64,000 nucleotides of DNA from an uncultured Clostridia bacterium (GTDB taxonomy: Bacteria; Bacillota; Clostridia; Oscillospirales; Ruminococcaceae): positions 162,371 to 226,370 of the forward strand of contig CAMVNQ010000006.1 of the NCBI GenBank assembly GCA_947168885.1, in the 5' to 3' direction. The notes below the pieces were generated by a model that did not search any database, was not told the origin of the DNA, and saw only the letters and a program-made list of their open reading frames with translations. The position numbers and the translations under genes are program-made. Below, in pieces: positions 52,717-60,973 of the stretch; position 1 is the stretch's first letter; every line of letters starts with the position of its first letter.

Positions 52717-53344
52717 ACCTGACACGAGACTATATTTTATAACGGACAGCACTCCGTACAGCGAGGAGGAATTTCTGTCGCGCACGGAAGCTGCGCTTCG
52801 CGGTGGCGCGACACTTATCCAGCTTCGCGAAAAGGAACGCACAACGCGCGAATACCTTGATCTTGCGCACAAAGTGCATGAACTTGCGAAACGATACAAT
52901 GTTCCGCTTATAATAGATGACAGGCTTGATGTGGCAATTGCGGAGGATACTGAGGGTGTGCATCTCGGTCAGAGCGATCTCCCGATAGCGACTGCAAGAC
53001 GCATCTGGGGCAGCGAAAAGATAATCGGCGCGACGGCCAAAACTGTTGAGCAGGCAAAGGAAGCGTATGAGCAGGGCGCGGATTATCTCGGTGTCGGTGC
53101 GATATATCCCACCACAACAAAAGTAAAGACGATACTAACATCTACTGAAACACTTGCGGATATCTGCAAGGCTGTGCCGATACCTGTCAATGCGATAGGC
53201 GGTCTTAACAAAGATAACATAGATGTTCTCAAAGGAATTCCGATCGCAGGTATCTGTGCAGTTTCAGCGATTATGAAAGCAGATGATCCTGAGCGCGCCG
53301 CGCGTGAACTTTCGGAAGCTGTCCGCGAAAAGCTCGGGTTCTGA
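52709..53344 (+). CDS. thiE: Thiamine-phosphate synthase
   Basis: 211 aa; couples HMP diphosphate with thiazole phosphate. LRGGATLIQLREKERTTREY, LIIDDRLDVA and VHLGQSDLP, and the GADYLGVGAIYPTTTK segment, are ThiE signatures (TIM barrel). Start is TTG 52709 after CGGAGGAAACGATTC; it overlaps thiM by eight bases. Confidence 0.95.
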   Translation: MNKPDTRLYFITDSTPYSEEEFLSRTEAALRGGATLIQLREKERTTREYLDLAHKVHELAKRYNVPLIIDDRLDVAIAEDTEGVHLGQSDLPIATARRIWGSEKIIGATAKTVEQAKEAYEQGADYLGVGAIYPTTTKVKTILTSTETLADICKAVPIPVNAIGGLNKDNIDVLKGIPIAGICAVSAIMKADDPERAARELSEAVREKLGF

Positions 53345-53381
53345 GCGAGCAATATTACAGAATTTCTAAGGGAGCATGATT

Positions 53382-54185
53382 ATGAAGACAGCACTTACGA
53401 TAGCAGGGAGCGATTCCTGCGGTGGAGCCGGGATTCAGGCTGATATCAAGACTATGACCATGAACGGTGTGTATGCTATGAGCGCGGTGACCGCGCTTAC
53501 GGCGCAGAATACAACTGGTGTCAAAGCTATAACGGAATCTTCACCGGAGTTTCTGAAACAGCAGATCGATGCTGTCTTTGAAGATATCTTTCCCGACGCA
53601 GTTAAGATCGGCATGGTCGCGTCGTCGGAGCTGATAAAGGTTATTGCTGAACGGCTGAAGTATTATTCGGCACGCAATATCGTTGTCGATCCTGTAATGG
53701 TCGCGACAAGCGGTTCCGCTCTGATAAAGACAGACGCGGTAAAGACTCTGTGTGAAGAGCTGCTGCCCATAGCTGCGGTAGTCACCCCGAATATCCCGGA
53801 AGCGCAGGTGCTTTCCGGGAACGGGATAACCGGCAGAGATGATATGACGAAAGCCGCGGAGCTCATAAGTTCACGGTACGGCTGTGCGGTCCTGCTCAAA
53901 GGCGGACACAGCGTGAATGATGCAAGCGATATGCTGTATTCCGACGGAAAGGCCCAGTGGTTTGAGGGCAAGCGCATAGACAACCCTAATACCCACGGTA
54001 CCGGCTGCACACTTTCAAGCGCAATAGCTTCAAATCTCGCAAAAGGTTTTGAACTCTGTGAGTCGGTAAGGCGTGCGAAAGAATATATTTCCGGTGCGCT
54101 CGGAGCAATGCTCGATCTCGGACATGGCTCGGGCCCGATGAATCACACTTTTGATCTTTATTCCCGCTTTGCGGAAGAGAAATAA
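53382..54185 (+). CDS. thiD: Hydroxymethylpyrimidine (phosphate) kinase
   Basis: 267 aa; phosphorylates HMP and HMP phosphate. TIAGSDSCGGAGIQADIKTM, VDPVMVATSG and NTHGTGCTLSSAI are ThiD ribokinase-fold motifs. ATG 53382 is eight nt after AAGGGAG; ATG 53376 is too close to it. Confidence 0.95.
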   Translation: MKTALTIAGSDSCGGAGIQADIKTMTMNGVYAMSAVTALTAQNTTGVKAITESSPEFLKQQIDAVFEDIFPDAVKIGMVASSELIKVIAERLKYYSARNIVVDPVMVATSGSALIKTDAVKTLCEELLPIAAVVTPNIPEAQVLSGNGITGRDDMTKAAELISSRYGCAVLLKGGHSVNDASDMLYSDGKAQWFEGKRIDNPNTHGTGCTLSSAIASNLAKGFELCESVRRAKEYISGALGAMLDLGHGSGPMNHTFDLYSRFAEEK

Positions 54186-54205
54186 ATCCCCGAAAGGAAA
54201 AGTAA

Positions 54206-55510
54206 ATGAGAAATTACACAACACAGATGGACGCGGCAAGAAAGGGTATCATAACACCCGAAATGAAGATCGTCGCAGAGAAGGAATACCGCACAGAGGA
54301 AGAGATACGTGATCTCGTCGCAAAGGGACAGGTCGCTATATGCGCGAACAGGCTGCATACGTGCATAGACCCTAACGGCGTAGGTTCAATGCTGCGCACA
54401 AAGATCAACGTAAATCTCGGCGTTTCACGGGACTGCAAGGACTATGATATAGAAATGCAGAAAGTGAATGCAGCGGTTGATATGGGTGCGGAAGCGATAA
54501 TGGATCTGTCCTCCCACGGAAATACCCAGCCGTTCAGAAGAAAGCTGACTTCCGAGTGCAAAGCTATGATCGGCACTGTGCCTGTCTATGACAGTGTTAT
54601 CCACTATCAGCGTGATCTCGCTACCCTTACCGCACAGGATTTCATCGACGTTGTAAGACTCCACGCTGAGGACGGTGTGGATTTCGTGACGCTGCACTGC
54701 GGCATTACACGCAAGACCATAGAACAGATCAGGAAACACAAGCGCAAGATGAACATAGTTTCGCGCGGCGGTTCACTTGTTTTTGCGTGGATGAGCATGA
54801 CTGGAGAAGAAAATCCGTTTTATGAGCACTTCGATGAGATACTCGATATCTGCCGTGAGTATGATGTTACCATATCTCTCGGTGATGCGTGCAGACCCGG
54901 CTGTCTTGCTGACGCAAGCGATGTGTGCCAGATCGAGGAGCTTGTCCGTCTCGGCGAGCTCACCAAGCGTGCATGGGCAAAAGATGTTCAGGTAATGGTA
55001 GAGGGGCCCGGACACGTTCCGCTGGATCAGATCGAAGCAAATATGAAGATACAGCAGACGATATGCATGGGAGCACCGTTTTATGTCCTCGGACCGCTGG
55101 TTACTGACATTGCCCCTGGATATGATCATATCACATCCGCGATCGGCGGCGCGATCGCAGCTTCTGCCGGTGCAGCGTTCCTCTGTTACGTTACACCTGC
55201 GGAGCATCTCGCACTCCCGAACGTTGATGACGTAAAGCAGGGTATAATCGCTTCACGCATTGCCGCACACGCTGCCGATATTGCAAAGCATATCCCGCAT
55301 GCAAGAGATATAGATGATGAAATGGCGGACGCAAGAAGGACCTTTGACTGGGAGAAGCAGTGGGAATGCGCGATAGACCCGGAGACCGCGAAAAGTATCC
55401 GTGACAGCCGTGCTCCGGAACATGAGGACAGCTGCTCAATGTGCGGAAAGTTCTGTGCTGTAAGAAGCATGAACAAAGCGCTGAACGGAGAATATATCGA
55501 CATACTCTGA
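54206..55510 (+). CDS. thiC: Phosphomethylpyrimidine synthase
   Basis: 434 aa; radical SAM conversion of aminoimidazole ribotide to HMP phosphate. [43 protein letters not shown] and [17 protein letters not shown] are ThiC blocks, and the C-terminal CSMCGKFC is the iron-sulfur motif in its short C-x2-C-x3-C form seen in anaerobe ThiC. The protein is the short anaerobe type without the long N-terminus. It ends the thiWMEDC operon. Confidence 0.96.
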   Translation: MRNYTTQMDAARKGIITPEMKIVAEKEYRTEEEIRDLVAKGQVAICANRLHTCIDPNGVGSMLRTKINVNLGVSRDCKDYDIEMQKVNAAVDMGAEAIMDLSSHGNTQPFRRKLTSECKAMIGTVPVYDSVIHYQRDLATLTAQDFIDVVRLHAEDGVDFVTLHCGITRKTIEQIRKHKRKMNIVSRGGSLVFAWMSMTGEENPFYEHFDEILDICREYDVTISLGDACRPGCLADASDVCQIEELVRLGELTKRAWAKDVQVMVEGPGHVPLDQIEANMKIQQTICMGAPFYVLGPLVTDIAPGYDHITSAIGGAIAASAGAAFLCYVTPAEHLALPNVDDVKQGIIASRIAAHAADIAKHIPHARDIDDEMADARRTFDWEKQWECAIDPETAKSIRDSRAPEHEDSCSMCGKFCAVRSMNKALNGEYIDIL

Positions 55511-55752
55511 TAATATATGGTGCAAGGAAACCCCGGTCGCTCATCAGAAACAAACCCGGTTATTGTGCCGTACTCTTCGGCTGTTTCCGTCATTTGGGTT
55601 TTTTTCGCCGAATCAAAAACAGTACGGTCATCCGTGCTATTCCGGACTTTTGGGCTGTGATGACAGGTGCCCATGCATTCGTCTTCACACATATCGGAAG
55701 AGTACGCAGTTAATCAAATTGAACAGGAAACAAGAGAATTCTGAAAGAATGA

Positions 55753-55776
55753 GATCCGGGTCTTCTGACCCGGATC
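55753..55776 (+). terminator. Hairpin after thiC
   Basis: GATCCGGGTC / GACCCGGATC, 10 bp, TTCT loop, followed by CGTTATTATTT. It is about 240 nt from the thiC stop. Confidence 0.6.
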
Positions 55777-55805
55777 CGTTATTATTTACTCGGTTTTCAG
55801 CCTGA

Positions 55806-55919
55806 TCATATACGGGTGCCGTTCTCGTCAGCATTGTACAGAGAGTGGCCTGAAAGTTTTCCGTACCGAGACTCTTCCTGCAGCTCGTTGTCTATGCGTG
55901 CAAGATATTCTTGTCTCAT
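55806..55919 (-). other. 37-codon reading frame of doubtful status
   Basis: MRQEYLARIDNELQEESRYG and on to 55806, acidic and protein-like in composition, but there is no ribosome site. Gap 55511-56031 otherwise contains the two hairpins listed and no gene I can support. Confidence 0.2.
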
Positions 55920-55980
55920 TGTATGGTTTCAATATGATTTTTCCCTTCTTCGCACAGAAATAAATGCATCATGACAGACA

Positions 55981-56010
55981 AATCCCCCGGAATTGATTCG
56001 GGGGATTTTT
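55981..56010. terminator. Terminator near the MFS gene end
   Basis: AATCCCCCG / CGGGGGATT around a 9-nt loop, T-run on the plus side and A/T bases on the other. It lies 22 nt past the stop of the minus-strand MFS gene. Confidence 0.65.
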
Positions 56011-56031
56011 ATCCGTTGTTCAGTGCCGATA

Positions 56032-57318
56032 TCAGTTATTATCAAACTTTTCTTGTCTCAGAAGCATACAGTATATTACGCACACGACAACTCCTGCAAC
56101 TCCGAGGACGGCCATTAGCAGTGCGGCTCCCGAGCCTTTACCGTTACCCAGAACAGCGCACATAAGGCTATCGTTATTCTGCCGTGACATTAACGGTTCA
56201 AAGAAATTATCGATAAGCGCACCGCTTGTCAGACCGCCTATGGGTATCGTAAAAAACTGCAATGTATTGCGGCAGGCATAAACCCGTCCCTGCATATCGG
56301 CAGGTATAGTGCTCCTGAAAACAACATCAAGATTTGCTCCCATGAACGGAATGAATATCCATCCCATAACAACGCCGATGCACCAGATGATCGGAGAATT
56401 GCCGACCGCAAGTATGAAGTTTTCGGTACTCATAGAGAAAAGCAGTGATATGCAGATTGCTTTAACCCGGTCTTTAGGCGGTCGGGCGTATGATGCGATG
56501 AAGCTGCCCGCAAAAGTCGCTGCGCCTATACAGAAATTTACTGTTCCCAATATGGTCTCGTTATTTGCCGTTTTTGAGAGTATAAGAGGTGTAAGCGCTG
56601 CGTTATTTGCCGAAGCGATAAGGTTTATGCCTGACAAGAAGAATATCAGTTTCAGTATCAGGGGATTCGATCTCAGCCATGAAAGCCCTGACTGTACCGA
56701 CTTGATGAATGACACGTTTTCTTTATCTGTTTTCTGAGGTTCGGGTATGCGGATAAACAGCAGCAGTACCGTGAACGCAGCAGAAAAAGTGGCGATGTCA
56801 ACGATAATAACTGCCGATACACCGCCGAAAGCAAACAGCATCGTCGCCAAGACCGGTGTGAGTATCGTATTCATAGACTGCGAAAGCGATCGCAGAGCGC
56901 CGGTTTTCTGATAATAATCCTTTGGTATGAGCTGGGTTGCAGCTACTTCGCTTGCAGGCTGCTGTACCGTATTCATTAATCCGTTCAGCGCATTTATCAG
57001 GAATAAATGCCAAGGTTCAAGGCAATTTGCCAGTATCAGCAATAAAGCCGTTACCGTTGTTAATGCTGCGAACAGGTCGCAGATCAGCATGGTGCGTTTC
57101 TTGTTCCATTTGTCGCTTAGTGCGCCCGCGAATATGCTCATCACGACATAGGGCGCATAAGAGCATACTGTAAGCAGAGCTGCTTCCAAAGCCGAGCCTG
57201 TGCTTTGATACAGCCACAGACCGAGTGCATAGCTCGTCATAGAACTTCCGAGTGCGGAAAGTGACTGCGTACTCCACAACAGCAGATAGCTTTTAATAGG
57301 TTTAATTTTATGTTTCAT
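56032..57318 (-). CDS. MFS transporter (enterobactin-exporter / macrolide-efflux type)
   Basis: 428 aa with 12 helices; SYLLLWSTQSLSALGSSMTS, ALGLWLYQSTGSALEAALL and SIFAGALSDKWNKKRTML (motif A) are typical of the MFS_3 efflux group. ATG 57318 follows AAAGGAGCAAAGTCAA. The frame runs on to an ATG at 57441 behind AGAGGTGAGATGT, adding 41 residues of unusual composition; that region may instead be a leader peptide read in the same frame. Exported compound unknown. Confidence 0.83.
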   Translation of the reverse strand: MKHKIKPIKSYLLLWSTQSLSALGSSMTSYALGLWLYQSTGSALEAALLTVCSYAPYVVMSIFAGALSDKWNKKRTMLICDLFAALTTVTALLLILANCLEPWHLFLINALNGLMNTVQQPASEVAATQLIPKDYYQKTGALRSLSQSMNTILTPVLATMLFAFGGVSAVIIVDIATFSAAFTVLLLFIRIPEPQKTDKENVSFIKSVQSGLSWLRSNPLILKLIFFLSGINLIASANNAALTPLILSKTANNETILGTVNFCIGAATFAGSFIASYARPPKDRVKAICISLLFSMSTENFILAVGNSPIIWCIGVVMGWIFIPFMGANLDVVFRSTIPADMQGRVYACRNTLQFFTIPIGGLTSGALIDNFFEPLMSRQNNDSLMCAVLGNGKGSGAALLMAVLGVAGVVVCVIYCMLLRQEKFDNN

Positions 57319-57490
57319 TTGACTTTGCTCCTTTTGATATTGTGTTTTCATCAAAAATGCAAAGCCCGAGGGTATCATCTGTACTCCACGCAGTTCCATC
57401 AAACCTTGCATGGAGCGTATGCAGTAGTTTTTATCATACATCTCACCTCTATAACATGATATGCAGCCAGAGTGTCTGCACTTAATTGTA

Positions 57491-57519
57491 ATTATACATC
57501 ATTACTGTCCGTAGGTCAA
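57491..57519 (-). promoter_or_regulatory. Promoter of the MFS gene
   Basis: Minus strand TTGACC (forward 57514-57519), 17 bp, TATAAT (forward 57491-57496). Confidence 0.75.
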
Positions 57520-57682
57520 CTATCGATCAACAGAAAGTGAGTCTCTCTTTATCAATGTTTGGTATAATTCCGACAGATATTTGTAGAAAAAGCCGAAGAA
57601 TCGGGAGCAAAAAGAATGAATCAATCTGTTATCCGGACATATCCGTCTCATTTCCGAAAACCCTGTGCGAAAAGCAGGTATG

Positions 57683-59080
57683 TTATGCGTGGTGTCCGCC
57701 AATCTGAGTGTTCCGCTCTATCGTTGTTGCCCCTTTCAGCAGGTTCATTCCACGGATAACGGAGTTGGCTCCGAACTTCGACCGTACCGCTATCATAGCG
57801 GCCTGAAGCCGTTTATCTCTGTCGGCGGCCTCATGATCCGTAAAAAAATCCATTTGGTAAAATCCTTCGTCAGCAACCACATCTGCCGCGCAAACACCAA
57901 GCTTGCGGAACAGCAGTCTGTGGTCAGTCTTTTTTTCGATGTCGGGCATCAGGACTTCGGTGATAAACCGCGACAGATTTGTACGTTCCAGAGTTACAGC
58001 CGTGCCTGTGGCGTGCTTCGGGTGCAGTCTGCCGTAGAAATCCACACAGACCGGACCGTCGTACTGTGGACAGGCTTCGAGCGATTTCCAGTCATAGCTA
58101 ACCCACCATACGAACGTTTTTGCGATAACGTTTTTCTCAAACATCTCGGTTGCAAGCACATCTATCATTTCGCGGAAAACAAGGTGCGCTTCGTCGTATC
58201 TGTACGGGCGCGGAAGCACCTGGCTGTGAGACAGCGAGTGCCCGTCCGTGTGATAGGTCTTGATGTCGTGCATTGTTACCGGTTCAACGCCCCACGCATG
58301 GTCTATCATGATCTCGCCGTCGATCCCGAACTCTTTGTAAAACCATTCCTCGTTTTCTATCGAGTACCGTGCCACATCGCCCATGGTGTGCATTCCTTTT
58401 TTTTCAAGACGAGCGGATTTCCCCATACCGACCTGCCAGAAGTCGGTAAGCGGAGTGTGATCCCAAAGCAGGTATTTGTAGCTGTCCTCGTTGAGTTCGG
58501 CTATGCGCACACCGTCCTTGTCGGGCCGGGCTTTCTTGGCAACGATGTCCATCGCGACTTTGGCAAGATACATATTCGTGCCGATTCCGACAGTCGCTGT
58601 GATACCTGTTGCTGCCAATACCTCCCGCAGCATCGTCATAGCCATTACATGAGCGGGGTGTTTTCCGGTTTTCTCCGCTTCTTCTTTGTATTGGTGCAGG
58701 TACTTCGTGCAATCGACAAAACTTTCATCAATACTGTAAACATGGATATCCTCGGGCGCGGCGTAGTGCAGCAGTATCGAGTATATCTGCGCCGAAACGC
58801 GCTCGTATTCAGCCATTCTCGGTGTTGCAATGATGAAATCGACTATACGGTGTGTACGTATCTCATAGTCCGCGATCTTCTGTTTTGCTTCAAAAAGACG
58901 CGGTCTGCCGGGAACGCCGATAGCTTTCAGGGCAGGGGAGACAGCAAGACATATCGTCTGGTCGGAACGGGTCGGGTCAGCTACCAGCAGCTTTGCCGTC
59001 AGCGGGTCAAGTCCGCGGGCTACACATTCAACGCTTGCGTAGAACGATTTCATGTCTATTGCAGCATAAACCCGCTCCAT
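57683..59080 (-). CDS. Y-family DNA polymerase (UmuC/DinB-like)
   Basis: 465 aa; low-fidelity lesion-bypass polymerase. YAAIDMKSFYASVECVARGL with Asp9, and HVYSIDESFVDCT with Asp118-Glu119, provide the catalytic acids; VGIGTNMYLAKVAMD and the helix-hairpin-helix region follow. The C-terminal LLKGATTIERNTQIGGHHA is the tail found in mobile-element and Firmicute UmuC-like proteins. GGAGGTCAGCTC precedes the ATG. It lies 12 nt after a LexA-like repressor, so it is damage inducible in all likelihood. Confidence 0.93.
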   Translation of the reverse strand: MERVYAAIDMKSFYASVECVARGLDPLTAKLLVADPTRSDQTICLAVSPALKAIGVPGRPRLFEAKQKIADYEIRTHRIVDFIIATPRMAEYERVSAQIYSILLHYAAPEDIHVYSIDESFVDCTKYLHQYKEEAEKTGKHPAHVMAMTMLREVLAATGITATVGIGTNMYLAKVAMDIVAKKARPDKDGVRIAELNEDSYKYLLWDHTPLTDFWQVGMGKSARLEKKGMHTMGDVARYSIENEEWFYKEFGIDGEIMIDHAWGVEPVTMHDIKTYHTDGHSLSHSQVLPRPYRYDEAHLVFREMIDVLATEMFEKNVIAKTFVWWVSYDWKSLEACPQYDGPVCVDFYGRLHPKHATGTAVTLERTNLSRFITEVLMPDIEKKTDHRLLFRKLGVCAADVVADEGFYQMDFFTDHEAADRDKRLQAAMIAVRSKFGANSVIRGMNLLKGATTIERNTQIGGHHA

Positions 59081-59092
59081 GAGCTGACCTCC

Positions 59093-59887
59093 TTAGTTTA
59101 AGACTTTCCCGTACACATGAAATTCCTGATATGGGGAGATAGGCCTCGGCTCCCACTCGCTGTTGTAGGAACGCAGAACGACCTGCGGGTGTACGAACCC
59201 GTTGCTGTCCGTAAATTCTTCCTTGCAGGAATCGTCCGGCTCCTGCTCATCGTAGATCTTGATGACTACCTCGTTGTCGATCGAAAAGATGCCGACCTGA
59301 CCGGGGCGCACAGCCTCACATTGCTGGATGAACACGACCTGTCCGTTGATGTAAATCGGTGACATACTCTCACCGTCAACGAACAGCGCAAAGTCCGTGC
59401 CCGCAGGGACAGCGCTTTCGGGGTACTCTTTATCCTCGAAGTTTTCGTCGTCCATAAAGTTGCCCGTACCTGCCGCAGCTCTTATGTAGCTGGTGGGTAT
59501 CGTTATAGTCGCGCTCGACGGTGCTGCTTCAGTCAGAATCGGCTTGTATCTGCCGGAAGCTATGAGCAGTTCGCGGTACTCGTCAAGCTTCTTCAAGCCG
59601 TGTTCGTTCAGCTCGAAGTCCGGTAATTTCGCTATTCCCGTGAACTCAGGTATCATATCCGGCACGTTAAGCGACACGCATACCGCGATAAGCTGATATG
59701 CGTTCGGAACAGTCATACCGCTTTCCCATTTAGCGACGGCAGCGGGCTGGACACTTACACCGCATTCCGCAAGCAGCCTTGTAAGCTCGGCTTGCGAGAT
59801 ATGTCTTTTCTTGCGTATCGCGGCTATTTTGCTGCCGATCTCGTTGTTGTCTTTTGCTTGTTTTGCATTATATTTTATGTCTTTCAT
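59093..59887 (-). CDS. XRE / S24 peptidase LexA-like autorepressor
   Basis: 264 aa. Residues 16-75 form an XRE helix-turn-helix (IAAIRKKRHISQAELTRLL). The C-terminal half is a LexA/UmuD-type protease: cleavage site Ala139-Gly140 in YIRAAAGTG, nucleophile Ser174 in DGESMSPIY and general base Lys210. The spacings (35 from the cut site to Ser, 36 to Lys) match LexA closely. RecA-stimulated self-cleavage would derepress the polymerase gene behind it. A perfect promoter lies upstream. Confidence 0.92.
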   Translation of the reverse strand: MKDIKYNAKQAKDNNEIGSKIAAIRKKRHISQAELTRLLAECGVSVQPAAVAKWESGMTVPNAYQLIAVCVSLNVPDMIPEFTGIAKLPDFELNEHGLKKLDEYRELLIASGRYKPILTEAAPSSATITIPTSYIRAAAGTGNFMDDENFEDKEYPESAVPAGTDFALFVDGESMSPIYINGQVVFIQQCEAVRPGQVGIFSIDNEVVIKIYDEQEPDDSCKEEFTDSNGFVHPQVVLRSYNSEWEPRPISPYQEFHVYGKVLN

Positions 59888-59925
59888 ATATGTATCCTTT
59901 CCGAATGGGATTGATTTACAATTAT

Positions 59926-59954
59926 ATTATATCCCGATGAGAGCGATTTGTCAA
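59926..59954 (-). promoter_or_regulatory. Promoter/operator of the repressor-polymerase cassette
   Basis: Minus strand TTGACA (forward 59949-59954), 17 bp, TATAAT (forward 59926-59931). The AT-rich stretch around the -10 (TATAATATAATTGTAAAT) is a candidate site for autorepression. Confidence 0.8.
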
Positions 59955-60040
59955 TAGTATTTTTTCGGATAAGAAATCTTTTTGTGATCGGACTTCCGTG
60001 CCGCTCCGTTTCGGCATGAATGTCCGGCTATGAACGGGCG

Positions 60041-60964
60041 CTATTGATACCTGTCCGACGCTGCAGATTTTGAGAAACACCGATCGGCAAATGCGAGCAG
60101 AATAGAGATCAGCGAACCTGTGCTCACGTCGCTGATGAAATGCGCACCCATGACCATTCTCGAAAAACATACAAGAAAAGCAAATACAGCCGATATGGCA
60201 AACAGTACGACTTTCCGGCCTCTGAGACGGTCATAGACCTCCGCGAGCGGCGGCAGCGCGAAGATCATTCCCATGCACTGCAAAGCGTGACCGCTCGGGA
60301 AGGAACGGAAATCGTTTCAGTCGATGCCGGATCCGTTTATATATTCAGCCGAGCCGCCGAACGGTATATACCACGGACAGAATTCTATCCCTGGTATATC
60401 CTGTATCAACAACCTGTACCGGGGACGGCTGAAAATCACCTTTCCTGCAGACATGAAAATTATCCCGGCAAGCATTATGGCGCACAGTATTATAAGCCGC
60501 TTCAGCAGTCTTTTGTCGTATTCTTTCTTTGAGGCGAAGAAACCCGCAAAGAACAGCGGATATACTCCGAGAAGCGCTCCCGCGGTTATGATAAGCGGGT
60601 TATTTATCGTCTGAGAAAACACACCTCCGATTGTATCGACCGCGAACATGGCCCACGAGCATATCACGCTTGTTGAAAGCCCGAGGTATCCGCACGCGGC
60701 AGTCCAGAGGTTCTTTTTCTTTTCCGTTAGTCCGGAGCTTCTCACCTGACGGCAGATCACTCCTGTATAAAACACCCATATTGCCATGAAAGGGTACATA
60801 CCGAGTATCGTGAAAACTCTCCAGAAAGTGCTTTCCGGGAAATATACCGCTTCCGCTATTTCAAAGTCACAGAAAGTCCCTGTCGCAATACCCGCGACCG
60901 CGATCAGCGCTAACACGATATCAGCGTACAGTATTATTTTTTCGTTCTTTTTTTCCGGCGTCAT
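60041..60964 (-). pseudogene. PAP2-family phosphatase gene with one in-frame stop
   Basis: A 307-codon frame with five or six membrane helices. It reads MTPEKKNEKIILYADIVLAL from 60964, reaches motif 1 (KVIFSRPRY), then a single TGA (forward 60317-60319), and continues in the same frame with motif 2 (FRSFPSGHALQ) and motif 3 (SRMVMGAHFISDV). Those two hold the catalytic histidines, so the truncated 215-aa product is inactive unless the stop is read through. Other genes here use TGA as stop, so a plain nonsense mutation or a sequencing error is most likely. Confidence 0.85.
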
Positions 60965-60973
60965 AACAAGACA

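Noticed and set aside
57665..59101. A 478-codon plus-strand reading frame
   Set aside because: It is the antisense shadow of the Y-family polymerase gene, with no ribosome site, Cys/His/Arg-rich composition and no recognisable motif.
60041..60964. TGA recoding (Trp or selenocysteine) in the PAP2 gene
   Set aside because: Many genes here end in TGA (for example thiC, thiE), there is no sign of a SECIS-like hairpin I could support, and PAP2 enzymes are not known selenoproteins.
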